Shown: positions 17,495 through 27,398, counted from the first letter of the stretch. The stretch: 64,000 nt of DNA from JAFAXD01 sp963816775 (GCA_963816775.1 CAWFLX010000025.1:68597-132596), one strand, 5' to 3'. Notes: generated by a model not told the origin, from the sequence alone. Translations and numbers: made by a program.

Positions 17495-18343
17495 TTATTC
17501 GCTCGCCACCAACCCCCGGCTGGTGGAGACCAGCCAATAGTTGCCCCAACGTACGATCGAATCGACCCGGCCCAGTCCGGGCACGATGTCGCCGCGCGCC
17601 GCGCGCCAGGTTCCGTCGGGACCTTCCAGAGCAGCGACGCTGCCCGACACATCACGAACCGTCCATCCCTCGATGGTCATCGGCCGCGTCTCGGGTACAG
17701 GCATGAGTCGAGGCAAGCTCCTCACGCCGCTCTGGAGCGCGACCGGAGCGGAATCAGGCCTGCTCGCGAGCGACGACGATAACTTGCGCACGCTCGGCGA
17801 TACCGCGTCGCGTGCCGTGTCGGAACTTGTACGGCCCTCGGCGCGAACTGCGGCGTTCGACCTTTGCTTGAGCGGCGAGGTAGCCGGGTTTGGCGTGAAC
17901 AAACGGTGCGATGCCGAACCGCCGACCCATCCGAGCCCGAACGTGCCGAGCAGCGCGCCGGTGAGCAACGCCGCGCACATGCGCTGGCCCGCGCGCCGGT
18001 AGAAGCTGCCGGAACTCTTGTTGACGGCGTCGAACGTCTGGTTCGGCCGTACGCGCCAGGAAAATTCGCCGGCAGGATCGGAAGAAAACGTACCGGCGGT
18101 GCTGTCGTGTGCCCAGCTTGGCGCCTGCTCTGGAATTGGAATGGCGACGTCCTCGAATTCCAATGTCTCGGTGCGTTTTGCGCGGCGGTCGCCCCCGAGC
18201 GCCGTAGCGATTGAAGGCGCGAAAAGCTCGGGTAATTCGGCGTGCCCCGTCACGGGCACCTTGTGTGCCGTCGCGCCCGCTGCGACCGCGCGCGCACCTG
18301 TCGGTGCCGCGGGAAGCGCCAGCCGCTCGTTAACCATGACCAA
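17495..18343 (-). CDS. Single-span membrane protein of unknown function
   Basis: The 282-residue product has a polar, disordered first 120 residues, one hydrophobic segment (MCAALLTGALLGTFGLGWVGG, about 123-143), a Ser/Arg-rich linker, and a compact C-terminal domain (about 220-275; WTVRDVSGSVAALEGPDGTW ... GLGRVDSIVRWGNYWLVSTS) that looks like a small beta-barrel module. I do not recognise the family. It is convergent with glnA. Confidence 0.65.
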   Translation of the reverse strand: MVMVNERLALPAAPTGARAVAAGATAHKVPVTGHAELPELFAPSIATALGGDRRAKRTETLEFEDVAIPIPEQAPSWAHDSTAGTFSSDPAGEFSWRVRPNQTFDAVNKSSGSFYRRAGQRMCAALLTGALLGTFGLGWVGGSASHRLFTPNPATSPLKQRSNAAVRAEGRTSSDTARDAVSPSVRKLSSSLASRPDSAPVALQSGVRSLPRLMPVPETRPMTIEGWTVRDVSGSVAALEGPDGTWRAARGDIVPGLGRVDSIVRWGNYWLVSTSRGLVASE

Positions 18344-18517
18344 TCCTCTGGTTGTCCCGCCAGAGCATCGTGCCGGAAAGCTAAATGGAGCCTTAAACGG
18401 TGGAGGTAATTTCCGCTTGCGCGGTTAGCAGAACACTAACCGCGCCTGCCGATCTTCGTGTGCTCAATACACCACGTTCGCGCGCGCGAGCAGGCAGCCG
18501 GCCAATCGAATGGAGGC

Positions 18518-18994
18518 TTAGCGCTTCGAGAATTGGAACGAGCGCCGGGCTTTGGCCTTGCCGTACTTCTTGCGTTCGACCACGCGCGAGTCGCGCGTCA
18601 GGAAGCCGCCGCGCTTGAGCACGCCGCGCAGCTCCGGTTCGAAGTTCGTCAATGCCTTGGACAGGCCGTGGCGCACCGCGCCAGCCTGGCCGGAGAGACC
18701 GCCGCCCGAGACCGTGCACACCACGTCGTACTGACCGTTTCGGTTCGAAGAGACCAGCGGCTGCTGGATCATCATGCGCAGCACCGGACGGGCGAAGTAC
18801 GACTCGATCGCGGTTTCGTTGATCAGGATCTTGCCGGCGCCGGGCTTGATCCAAACGCGCGCGACCGCGTCCTTGCGCTTACCGGTGGCGTAGGCGCGGC
18901 CCTGCTTGTCGAGTTTCTGGACGTATTTCGGCGCCTCGGGCGCCGCCGGCTTCAACGCGGACAGCTGGTCGAGCGATTGCATGGTCTCGGCCAT
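18518..18994 (-). CDS. rpsI: 30S ribosomal protein S9 (uS9)
   Basis: This 158-residue small-subunit protein has the alphaproteobacterial N-terminal extension, then the conserved body YATGKRKDAVARVW, SGGGLSGQAGAVRHG and LTRDSRVVERKKYGKAKARR, ending in the invariant QFSKR, whose basic tail contacts P-site tRNA. It starts 2 bases after rplM on the same strand, the conserved L13-S9 operon. Confidence 0.98.
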   Translation of the reverse strand: MAETMQSLDQLSALKPAAPEAPKYVQKLDKQGRAYATGKRKDAVARVWIKPGAGKILINETAIESYFARPVLRMMIQQPLVSSNRNGQYDVVCTVSGGGLSGQAGAVRHGLSKALTNFEPELRGVLKRGGFLTRDSRVVERKKYGKAKARRSFQFSKR

Positions 18995-18996
18995 GG

Positions 18997-19461
18997 TCAG
19001 GAGCTCCTGGTGTTCTTGCGGTTCATCGCCGCCACATCGATCTGTTCGGGGTTTTGCGCCGCATGCGGATGCTCGGCGCCGGGATAGACCCGCAGGTTGG
19101 CGAACTGCTGACGGCCGAGCGGTCCGCGCGGCAGCATGCGCTGCACCGCTTTTTCGACGACGCGCTCGGGGAAGCGCCCCTCCATGATCGACTTCGCGGT
19201 GCGCTCCTTGATGCCGCCGATGAACCCGGTGTGATGGTGATACACCTTGTTCTGCAGCTTGCGCCCGGTGAGCACCGCCTTGGCGGCGTTGATGATGATG
19301 ACGTTGTCGCCGCAGTCGACGTGCGGGGTGAAGCTCGGCTTGTGCTTGCCGCGTAGCCGCAGGGCGACAATCGAAGCAAGCCGACCAACCACCAGCCCGT
19401 TGGCGTCGATCACGACCCACTTCTTCTCCACCTCGGCGGGTTTGGCCGAATAGGTTTTCAT
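18997..19461 (-). CDS. rplM: 50S ribosomal protein L13 (uL13)
   Basis: L13 is an early-assembling large-subunit protein. The 154-residue product begins MKTYSAKPAEVEKKWVVIDA and keeps GDNVIIINAAKAVLTGRKLQ and the MLPRGPLGRQQFANLRVYPG signature. The ATG at 19461 is chosen for the family start; the open frame continues 25 codons upstream. It is first in the rplM-rpsI operon. The AT-rich 19500-19600 stretch upstream probably holds the promoter. Confidence 0.98.
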   Translation of the reverse strand: MKTYSAKPAEVEKKWVVIDANGLVVGRLASIVALRLRGKHKPSFTPHVDCGDNVIIINAAKAVLTGRKLQNKVYHHHTGFIGGIKERTAKSIMEGRFPERVVEKAVQRMLPRGPLGRQQFANLRVYPGAEHPHAAQNPEQIDVAAMNRKNTRSS

Positions 19462-19599
19462 CGGTTTGGTCCGGAGTTTAAGAGCCGCGCATTGCGCGTC
19501 GGGCGGGCTTCTATACCGGCATGCGTTTCGGGTCAACGCAGTTACCGGAATAAATATGCAATTAGATCAAAATATTATGATTATGGTATTATACAACCA

Positions 19600-20028
19600 T
19601 CACTGCGGCGGGATTGAATAGGTCGAGGTCGCATGGGCTACGAGGTCTTCGCCCTCCTCCGACTGAATGCTCACATCCCCGACCGCGAGCCGGCGGCCGA
19701 GCTTAATCAGCCGGCACTGCGCGATCAGCGCCGCGGGCGGTGCTTTGCGCAGGAAGTTTATGTTGAGGCTGGTCGTGACCGCGAGCGGCTTCCAGCCAAT
19801 CGACGCCAGCACCGCGACATACATCGTGAGGTCCGCCAGCATCATCATGGTGACGCCGGAAATGGTGCCGCCCGGGCGCAGCGTGTTCGACGAATAGCCG
19901 AGCCGCACCCGACAGCCGCCGTGCCAAGCCTCTAGGATTGCCAGCCCGCTCTCGCGATTGAAGCTTCCGGGAAATTCAGCCGACAGCCGACCTTCCAGGT
20001 CCGCCACGCTCAGCGCCGATGGCCGCAC
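19600..20028 (-). CDS. PaaI-type hotdog thioesterase
   Basis: The 142-residue product fits the single-hotdog thioesterase size. It shows the family pattern of a substrate-loop segment (LRPGGTISGVTMMMLADLTMYVAV) followed by the central strand (AVTTSLNINFLRKAP). Such enzymes hydrolyse acyl-CoA thioesters in the cytoplasm. It is divergent from the enoyl-CoA hydratase gene, which fits a shared acyl-CoA role. The exact substrate cannot be read from sequence. Confidence 0.8.
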   Translation of the reverse strand: MRPSALSVADLEGRLSAEFPGSFNRESGLAILEAWHGGCRVRLGYSSNTLRPGGTISGVTMMMLADLTMYVAVLASIGWKPLAVTTSLNINFLRKAPPAALIAQCRLIKLGRRLAVGDVSIQSEEGEDLVAHATSTYSIPPQ

Positions 20029-20107
20029 GCCTCCTCCCTTTCCGGCACGACGCCCGGTGGAGCGTCCCTGTGATCCGCACTACATTAGCCCTGAAAGGCC
20101 GGTCGCG

Positions 20108-20926
20108 ATGCAAGCCCCCGTTCGCAGCACTCCAGCCAACGCGATCCTCCTGCGGGAGGCCATCGGGCCAATCGCGATTGTGACACTCAACCGCCCGCAG
20201 GCCCGCAACAGCCTCTCTGAAGATCTGCTCGCCGCTTTGAGCGCGGAACTAGCCGCAATCGCCGGCGACCCTGGCGTGCGTGCGGTCGTCCTTGCGGCCA
20301 ACGGACCGGCGTTTTGTGCCGGCCATGACATGCGGGAACTGCTGGCGCGGCGCACCGACCCCGACGGCGGCCGCGCCTATTTCGCACAACTCATGGACCA
20401 GTGCTGCGCGGTCATGCTGGCGATCGTGCGGTTGCCGCAGCCAGTGATCGCCGCGGTCCAGGGCGCCGCGACAGCGGCCGGCTGCCAGCTGGTGGCAACC
20501 TGCGACCTCGCGGTTGCTTCCGCAGCGGCTGGATTCTGCACGCCCGGGGTCAACATCGGGTTGTTCTGTTCAACCCCGATGGTGGCGCTCTCGCGCGACG
20601 TCTCGCGCAAGCACGCGATGGAGATGCTGCTCACCGGCGACACGATTTCGGCCGACGAGGCCAAGCGCATCGGCCTGGTCAACCGGGTGGTGGCGCGCGG
20701 GCAGGAGCGCGAGGAAGCGATCGCGCTCGCGAGGAAGATCGCAAGCAAGTCAGCCGCGACGGTGAAGCTCGGCAAGGAGGCGTTCTACGCGCAGAACGAG
20801 ATGAACCTCGCCGATGCTTATCGGTACGCGTCACGCGTCATGGCCGAGAACATGATGATGCACGACGCCGCCGAGGGGATCGGTGCATTCCTCGAGAAGC
20901 GCAACCCCGCGTGGGAGGACCGCTGA
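20108..20926 (+). CDS. Enoyl-CoA hydratase/isomerase family protein
   Basis: This crotonase-fold enzyme has 272 residues. It shows the CoA-binding and oxyanion segment ANGPAFCAGHDMREL and the second oxyanion segment AVQGAATAAGCQLVATCDLAVAS, with the C-terminal trimer helix region. The ATG at 20108 is chosen; the upstream part of the frame overlaps the divergent thioesterase. It is followed after 5 bases by the CoA-binding protein gene, so the two are co-transcribed. The reaction is probably hydration of a 2-enoyl-CoA. Confidence 0.9.
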   Translation: MQAPVRSTPANAILLREAIGPIAIVTLNRPQARNSLSEDLLAALSAELAAIAGDPGVRAVVLAANGPAFCAGHDMRELLARRTDPDGGRAYFAQLMDQCCAVMLAIVRLPQPVIAAVQGAATAAGCQLVATCDLAVASAAAGFCTPGVNIGLFCSTPMVALSRDVSRKHAMEMLLTGDTISADEAKRIGLVNRVVARGQEREEAIALARKIASKSAATVKLGKEAFYAQNEMNLADAYRYASRVMAENMMMHDAAEGIGAFLEKRNPAWEDR

Positions 20927-20931
20927 AACGC

Positions 20932-21534
20932 ATGGACCACGATAGCTACGACGACGATTACATCCGCGGAATCCTCAACACGGCGAAGACCATCGCGATG
21001 GTCGGCGTGTCGGCCAATGTCAGCCGGCCAAGTTACTTTGCGTTCAAATATCTGCTCGAGCGCCGCTACCGCATGATCCCGGTCAACCCGGCGCTCGCCG
21101 GTGGCGAGCTTCTAGGACGGAAGGCCTATGCAACTCTGCTCGATATCCCCGAGCCGGTCGACATGGTCGATATCTTTCGTGCATCGCAGTTTGCGCTCGA
21201 GATCGTTCAACAGGCGCTGGGGATGAACCCGCGGCCGTGGGTGATCTGGATGCAGCTTGGGGTGCGCAACGATGACGCAGCCCGGCTGGCCGAAGCCAAC
21301 GGTCTCAAGGTTGTGATGAACCGTTGTCCCAAGATCGAATACGGCCGCCTGTCGTCCGAAATCGCCTGGATGGGCGTGAACACGCGCACCCTGACCTCCA
21401 AACGGGCGAGAATTCTCGGCGGCGGTATCCAGCGCATGGCGCTCGATCGTCCCACCACCGCAGGCGGCGCCACGCCGGCGGCACAACGGGCCGAACGGGT
21501 CGAGGGTCAGAGCATGATCCCGAAAAGTGGGTAG
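20932..21534 (+). CDS. CoA-binding domain protein
   Basis: Residues about 12-130 form the Rossmann-type CoA-binding fold of the YccU family: TAKTIAMVGVSANVSRPSY, then RYRMIPVNPALAGGELLGRK, and WMQLGVRNDDAARLAEANGL with VMNRCPKIEYGRL. The C-terminal 35 residues are low in conservation, and the last codons and stop lie inside a dispersed palindrome. It is co-transcribed with the enoyl-CoA hydratase. Confidence 0.85.
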   Translation: MDHDSYDDDYIRGILNTAKTIAMVGVSANVSRPSYFAFKYLLERRYRMIPVNPALAGGELLGRKAYATLLDIPEPVDMVDIFRASQFALEIVQQALGMNPRPWVIWMQLGVRNDDAARLAEANGLKVVMNRCPKIEYGRLSSEIAWMGVNTRTLTSKRARILGGGIQRMALDRPTTAGGATPAAQRAERVEGQSMIPKSG

Positions 21535-21611
21535 TGGTTTTCGGAAAAGATCATGCTCCAGCAAAAGGCTAGACCAGGATGATGTTTCGAAGAATCATCA
21601 TCCTGGTCTAG
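21511..21611. repeat. REP-like palindrome pair overlapping the end of the CoA-binding protein gene
   Basis: The first palindrome runs from AGCATGATC at 21511 to GATCATGCT near 21558. The second is a near-perfect hairpin (TAGACCAGGATGATG at 21571-21585, CATCATCCTGGTCTA at 21597-21611). The GCATGATCC...GGATCATGC type is a known dispersed element in Bradyrhizobium-like genomes. It supplies the last codons and stop of the upstream gene. Confidence 0.8.
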
Positions 21612-21724
21612 TGCGCGCGAGGTCCGCCGATCGGGTGACGCGCCTGCCTTGACGCTTGGCCTAAGTCCGATACATCCAACTAAGCCGGTCCGCCGGCGCT
21701 CAATGCCGACGCGAGGACCAGCCC

Positions 21725-23008
<1,284 letters not shown>

Positions 23009-23028
23009 TTGTTTGACGTCGGCCGCGG

Positions 23029-23997
23029 TCACTCCGCGCGGATGTTGTTCTCGCGTGCAACCCGCGACCACAGCGCAAGCTGGTCTGCGACCAGCGTGCG
23101 CATCTCGTCCGGCGCCATCGCGCGCACGTCGCCACCGAAGCTTTCGAGCCGCGATTTGACCTGCGGCACCTCAATTGAGCGGCGCACTTCCGCGTTGAGT
23201 CGCGCCACGATGTCCGCCGGCGTCCCGGCCGGGGCGGCGAGCCCGGACCACGACGTCATCTCAAAGCCGGGCACCCCTGCCTCCTCCACGGTCGGCACGT
23301 CAGGCAGCTTCGCCCAGCGCGCGCGGCTGGTCACCGCGAGCGCGCGAAACTCGCCGGACTCAACGTGTGAGACCGCGACGGTCGGCGTGGAAATCAGGAA
23401 ATCGATGTCGCCGGTCAAAAGCCCGGTCGAGGCCTGCGCTTCGCCACGGTAGTGGATGAGCAGAAATTTCACGTGAGATGCATTGCCGAGCAATTCGGCC
23501 GTCATGTGCTGGATCGTGCCGATCCCTGACGAGCCGAACGACACCGCCCCGGCGTTGGCGCCAGCGGCCGCAAGCAATTCGGCAAGCGTGTGAAATTTCG
23601 AATCCCGGCGCACGCAAATCACGAACGGATAGAAGCTCACGGTCGACACCCAGGCGAAGTCGTCCACCGGCCGATACTTCAGGGTTTGATAGATCGCCCC
23701 GGTGACCGCGTGCGCACTCGGCACCAGCAACAGCGTGTAGCCATCCGGCGCCGCATGGGCCACGGCCTCGGCGGCGACGCTGCCGACCGCGCCCGCCTTG
23801 CTTTCCACGACGATCGGCTGACCAAGCCCATTCGACATTTCCTGCGCCATGATGCGCGCGATCACGTCGACGTTTCCGCCTGGCGGAAAGCCGTGCATCA
23901 TCTTGATGAGATGGGTCGGATACTGCTGCGCGCGTGCAAACCCGGCGAGCGCAGCGAGCGTGAGGAACACGACAGCCAGCGTCGCTTTGCGCATCAT
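23029..23997 (-). CDS. TctC-type (Bug) tripartite tricarboxylate transporter substrate-binding protein
   Basis: The 322-residue periplasmic protein has a signal peptide (MMRKATLAVVFLTLAALAGF, cleavage near ARA-QQ) and Bug-family signatures: GFPPGGNVDVIARIMAQEMS, QPIVVESKAGAVGSVAAEAV, AAPDGYTLLLVPSAHAV and SWSGLAAPAGTPADIVARLN. These proteins often act as orphan receptors without membrane partners; none is seen here. It starts 1 base after the heme A synthase stop on the same strand. Confidence 0.92.
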   Translation of the reverse strand: MMRKATLAVVFLTLAALAGFARAQQYPTHLIKMMHGFPPGGNVDVIARIMAQEMSNGLGQPIVVESKAGAVGSVAAEAVAHAAPDGYTLLLVPSAHAVTGAIYQTLKYRPVDDFAWVSTVSFYPFVICVRRDSKFHTLAELLAAAGANAGAVSFGSSGIGTIQHMTAELLGNASHVKFLLIHYRGEAQASTGLLTGDIDFLISTPTVAVSHVESGEFRALAVTSRARWAKLPDVPTVEEAGVPGFEMTSWSGLAAPAGTPADIVARLNAEVRRSIEVPQVKSRLESFGGDVRAMAPDEMRTLVADQLALWSRVARENNIRAE

Positions 23998-23998
23998 C

Positions 23999-25069
23999 TC
24001 AACCCACTGGCTGCACTGAGCCGGAGCCGACAGCCGCCACCGACGTTCGCCGCACGCTCGTGAGGCCGGCGGCATGCACCACGGCGATCGTCAGCACCCC
24101 GATCGCTGCCGCCTGGTGCAGCAGCGCAAGTGCGATCGGCGCCTGGTTGATCAGCGTCAGCACGCCGAGCAGAGCTTGCGCGCTCACGGCTGCGGCGAGC
24201 ACGATCGCGGAGCGCGCCCCTGCCCGCTTCGCCGCCGCGTCGATGGCGTGCCAGAGCGCGAGACCGAGCAGCGCATACGCGACCATGCGATGGTCGAACT
24301 GCGCGGTCAGCGTATTCTCGAACAAATTCCGCCACAGCGGGGTTTCGAACCAAAGCCGGCTCGCCTCCGGCACGAGGCGGCCGTCGATCAGCGGCCAGGT
24401 GTTGTAGATCAAGCCGGCGCGCAGGCCGGCGACGATTCCACCCAGATAGATCTGCAGCAAGATGAGCGCGACAAGTGCGATCGCGGTTGCGCGGATGCGG
24501 CCGGGCACGGCCTCGGTCCTCGCCGCAAGGCGCTGCGCGGTCCACACCAGCGCCACCAGGATGAAGCACGCGAGCAGCAAGTGCGTCGCGAGGCGATATT
24601 GCGAGACCTCGGTGCGGTCGGCGAGCCCAGAGGCGACCATCCACCAGCCGACTGCGCCCTGCACGGCGCCCAGTCCGAAGATGAACCACAAGCGCCCGCG
24701 CAGACCGGGCGCGACCCAACCGCGCCACAAGAAGAACAGGAACGGCAGCAGGAACGCTGCGCCGACCACGCGTCCCAGCAGCCGATGGGTCCATTCCCAC
24801 CAATAGATCGTCTTGAACGCCGCAAGGTCCATGCCGGCATTGCGCTGTGTGTATTGCGGGATCGCCTGGTACTTCTGAAATTCGGCTTGCCAGCCGGCGC
24901 CCGATCCCGGCGGCAGCACGCCGGTGACGGGCCGCCACTCGACGATCGACAGGCCGGATTCGGTCAGACGCGTCGCACCGCCGACCAGCACCAGCGCGAT
25001 GACGAGTACCGCCACAGCCCAGAGCCAGAGCCGGATTGACCGTGCATGGTTATCGCTTGCCGATGTCAT
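23999..25069 (-). CDS. ctaA: Heme A synthase, COX15/CtaA family
   Basis: This inner-membrane enzyme converts heme O to heme A for cytochrome aa3 oxidase. The 356-residue product has about eight hydrophobic spans. Conserved features are GGATRLTESGLSIVEWRPVTG, the EWTHRLLGR histidine, GAVQGAVGWWMVASGL and YRLATHLLLA, and in the second half FDHRMVAYALLG and LALLHQAAAIGVL. The ATG at 25069 is used; a GTG at 25099 is the alternative. It is followed directly by the TctC-type gene. Confidence 0.93.
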   Translation of the reverse strand: MTSASDNHARSIRLWLWAVAVLVIALVLVGGATRLTESGLSIVEWRPVTGVLPPGSGAGWQAEFQKYQAIPQYTQRNAGMDLAAFKTIYWWEWTHRLLGRVVGAAFLLPFLFFLWRGWVAPGLRGRLWFIFGLGAVQGAVGWWMVASGLADRTEVSQYRLATHLLLACFILVALVWTAQRLAARTEAVPGRIRATAIALVALILLQIYLGGIVAGLRAGLIYNTWPLIDGRLVPEASRLWFETPLWRNLFENTLTAQFDHRMVAYALLGLALWHAIDAAAKRAGARSAIVLAAAVSAQALLGVLTLINQAPIALALLHQAAAIGVLTIAVVHAAGLTSVRRTSVAAVGSGSVQPVG

Positions 25070-25120
25070 GTCGGCGGGACCATATAGAGAGCCCTGCACG
25101 CCGCAATTGCGACCAAGTAC

Positions 25121-25197
25121 CTAGTGCCGCCGATTTGAAGTTCCTACAGCGGGGCGGCAAACTCGTGAAGGAACTTCAAATCGAAAAGCGGCACTAG
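25121..25197. repeat. Long two-step palindrome, unit 1
   Basis: The outer arms CTAGTGCCGC / GCGGCACTAG (25121-25130, 25188-25197) enclose inner arms CGATTTGAAGTTCCT / AGGAACTTCAAATCG (25131-25145, 25169-25183). Both pairs are perfect. It lies upstream of heme A synthase and next to unit 2, which has the same architecture. Confidence 0.85.
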
Positions 25198-25211
25198 AAT
25201 CATATATCTGC

Positions 25212-25285
25212 TGGTGCCCCTTTGCTTCCGAAGTTCGTGTCAGAGGGTGCCGCTACGTATCACGAACTTCGGAAGCGGGGCACCA
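25212..25285. repeat. Long two-step palindrome, unit 2
   Basis: The outer arms TGGTGCCCC / GGGGCACCA (25212-25220, 25277-25285) enclose inner arms GCTTCCGAAGTTCGTG / CACGAACTTCGGAAGC (25224-25239, 25261-25276). It ends 8 bases before the DUF2842 start and shares the GAAGTTC core with unit 1. Confidence 0.85.
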
Positions 25286-25292
25286 GGACCAT

Positions 25293-25523
25293 ATGCATAT
25301 TCGCACCCGCAAGCTGATCGGAACCATTGCTCTTCTGGTGCTCGTCATCGTCTGGGCGCTGCTCGCCATGGGCTTTGCGCAAATGCTTCCGCTCTCGCGC
25401 AACCATCTGATCGAGATCGCGTACTACATCGTCGCCGGACTTGGCTGGGTGTTGCCGGCGATGCCGCTGATCAGCTGGATGTCGCGCCCGGATGCGGAAA
25501 CGCCGCAGACCGACGACGGATGA
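25293..25523 (+). CDS. DUF2842 family small membrane protein
   Basis: The 76-residue product has two hydrophobic spans (TIALLVLVIVWALLAMGFAQ and IAYYIVAGLGWVLPAMPLIS) with a short polar hinge, the pattern of DUF2842 proteins of alphaproteobacteria. The function is not known. Unit 2 of the palindrome pair occupies its leader. Confidence 0.8.
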   Translation: MHIRTRKLIGTIALLVLVIVWALLAMGFAQMLPLSRNHLIEIAYYIVAGLGWVLPAMPLISWMSRPDAETPQTDDG

Positions 25524-25533
25524 TTGGCCTTCG

Positions 25534-26565
25534 TCACCGGGACACCGAGACTCCCGACATCAGCATCGGCACGTAGCGCAGGTGTTGGAAGTCGCCGGCG
25601 AGCGACATGCGCGGCAGTGCCATCATGTGGGCGCTGTGTCGGGCGCGCACCGCGCCCGGTCGGGTCGTCAGCGCGGCACGAAATCCGAGTGCGCCCGCAA
25701 TCTCAAACTCGCGCGGACCGGCCTCGCCCTTGCGGCCGAACGGGTAGGCGAAGTAGCGGGGTCGCACCCCGACGGCGCTCTCGATGACTGACTGGCTCAT
25801 GGTCATTTCAAACCGGACCTTGGCTTCCGGGAGCTTTGCGAGAATTGGGTGATTGACACTCTGGGCCCCGACGGTGACGAGCGGATCCGCCGCCAGCGCG
25901 GCGATCTGGGTCCAGCTCATGCAGACGTCGGCGCAGATCGCCTTGACGTCGACGCCGTAGCGCGCCGCGAGATCGTCAAGGTAGCGGCTGATCTCTTCGT
26001 TCGTCGGACGCGCCATCAGCCACGACCACAGGGCTTCGAACAAGCGCGCCTTCTCTGAAGCGGTGCGGCAATCGATGCGCTGCTCGCGTCCGTCGATCAG
26101 GAGCGCCAGGCGATCGGTTTTTCCGATCACCGCCTCGAGCATGAGCCACCACAGTTCCCCGATCCGGTCCGGAAACGCGGTCGGGATGAAAATGGCAAAC
26201 GGCGCGTCGTGCTTGCGAAAGATCGGATGCACGAAGGCGTGATGATCGACATAACCGCCGTCGCAGGTGATGCAGGCAAACCGCTTCGCTTTCCGATCAG
26301 GCTCCATCAGGCGGCGGTGCATTTCATCGAGCGAAACAATCTCGATCTTGCGCCGCCGCAATTCGACGACCAGGGCTTCCAGAAACTCCGGCGTCATTTC
26401 ACGGCAGCGATTGGGCACGAACCGGCCCGGCCGTCGCGGACAAACGCGCTCGACCTTGAAGATCACGCCCGCGACCCGGCGCAGCGGCCGCAGCAGCACA
26501 TGCGCGCGGGTAGCAGCGAGCGCTTCGAGCGCAGCCCTGCCTGCGAAGCTGCCGACGCGATCCAC
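25534..26565 (-). CDS. Polysaccharide deacetylase-like protein with altered metal site
   Basis: The NodB/CE4 fold is recognised from the catalytic-strand region (ACITCDGGYVDHHAFVHPIF), APFAIFIPTAF and the late FAYPFGRKGE segment. In active relatives motif 1 reads TFDDG and motif 2 HTxxHP. Here motif 1 is TCDGG (second Asp replaced by Gly) and motif 2 is QSVNHP (first His replaced by Gln), so two of the three usual metal ligands are missing. The 343-residue frame is intact, so this may be a non-catalytic or altered enzyme rather than a decayed gene. Confidence 0.75.
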   Translation of the reverse strand: MDRVGSFAGRAALEALAATRAHVLLRPLRRVAGVIFKVERVCPRRPGRFVPNRCREMTPEFLEALVVELRRRKIEIVSLDEMHRRLMEPDRKAKRFACITCDGGYVDHHAFVHPIFRKHDAPFAIFIPTAFPDRIGELWWLMLEAVIGKTDRLALLIDGREQRIDCRTASEKARLFEALWSWLMARPTNEEISRYLDDLAARYGVDVKAICADVCMSWTQIAALAADPLVTVGAQSVNHPILAKLPEAKVRFEMTMSQSVIESAVGVRPRYFAYPFGRKGEAGPREFEIAGALGFRAALTTRPGAVRARHSAHMMALPRMSLAGDFQHLRYVPMLMSGVSVSR

Positions 26566-26684
26566 GGCTTACGGCCCCTCCTCCGGTCGGACTTGTCGTC
26601 CGGTGATTGAGGTTTATCGGTGCGGCCGCGCCGGCGCCACTTGGTTGCGCTGTGCAGGCACGATCTTTATAGTCCGCGGCCGTT

Positions 26685-26762
26685 CGGAGCGTAGCGCAGC
26701 CCGGTTAGCGCACCAGTCTGGGGGACTGGGGGTCCCGAGTTCAAATCTCGGCGCTCCGACCA
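26685..26762 (+). tRNA. tRNA-Pro, anticodon GGG
   Basis: Acceptor arms CGGAGCG / CGCTCCG, a D arm with AGCCCGGTTAGCGC, anticodon stem CCAGT/ACTGG with loop CTGGGGG (anticodon GGG), a T arm with GAGTTCAAATCTC, and an encoded CCA. The gene is complete. Its last 49 bases are repeated at 37676-37724, so it served as integration target. Confidence 0.96.
26714..26762 (+). repeat. attL: 3' end of tRNA-Pro
   Basis: This 49-base core, from CAGTCTGGGGGACTGGGG to the CCA end, is inside the intact tRNA gene and is identical to the copy at 37676-37724. Confidence 0.9.
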
Positions 26763-26909
26763 ACAAAATCAAAGACTTAGCCCAAAATTTACGAGGCTCA
26801 ATCTTCCCAAAAATCTAGCCGGGAATGATCCGGGAAGAAAATAATTGCCTCCGCCCTCGACGCGGGTCCAGATTGCCCAAACTGATTTGCATCAACAGGG
26901 CGGGAATCT

Positions 26910-27398
26910 ATGGAGCAGCCGCTCGGGACTTGCCGCACGTCCGATGATTTGCGGGCGATTCTGCGGGCTCGCTTCGCGGCGCTCGGGGTATCGCTCGAAA
27001 CCGTCGATCACATTGCGGGATTGCCGACGAGATATACGGCTAAGGTTATCGGTTTGCAGCCAACGCGGAGGTTCGGGCAATTCAGCCTGGACGGCTTGCT
27101 CGGCGCGGCCGGGATCAAGCTGGTTGCGTTCGAAGATACTGAGGCGCTGGCACGCGTCCAAGGCCGCCTTGCCCCCCTACAAAGGGTAGATTGTGGCGTC
27201 GTCAGCCGTCGGCGCATCATCATTAAGTTTACGCCCGATTTCATGCGCAAAATCGGCAGGCTGGGCGGATTGAAAAAGGCTGCGGTCGCATCCCGCAAAA
27301 AGCATATCAGCGAAGTCAACCGGCGGAACGCGTTGAAACGCTGGCAGCGCACTACTGCCAGCCGATCGGAAGGCGCAGCGCAAGCCGATAGTGCCTAG
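26910..27398 (+). CDS. Putative HTH regulator of a lineage-specific family
   Basis: The 162-residue product has a helix-turn-helix-like stretch at about residues 25-45 (LGVSLETVDHIAGLPTRYTA) and a basic C-terminal half (FMRKIGRLGGLKKAAVASRK). A second family member is cut by the right edge of the window (63804-64000) and shares the GLPTRY, EPTR/QPTR and LLGA positions. It is the first gene inside the tRNA-Pro island. Its TAG overlaps the stop of the convergent terminase-like gene in a CTAG. Confidence 0.6.
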   Translation: MEQPLGTCRTSDDLRAILRARFAALGVSLETVDHIAGLPTRYTAKVIGLQPTRRFGQFSLDGLLGAAGIKLVAFEDTEALARVQGRLAPLQRVDCGVVSRRRIIIKFTPDFMRKIGRLGGLKKAAVASRKKHISEVNRRNALKRWQRTTASRSEGAAQADSA

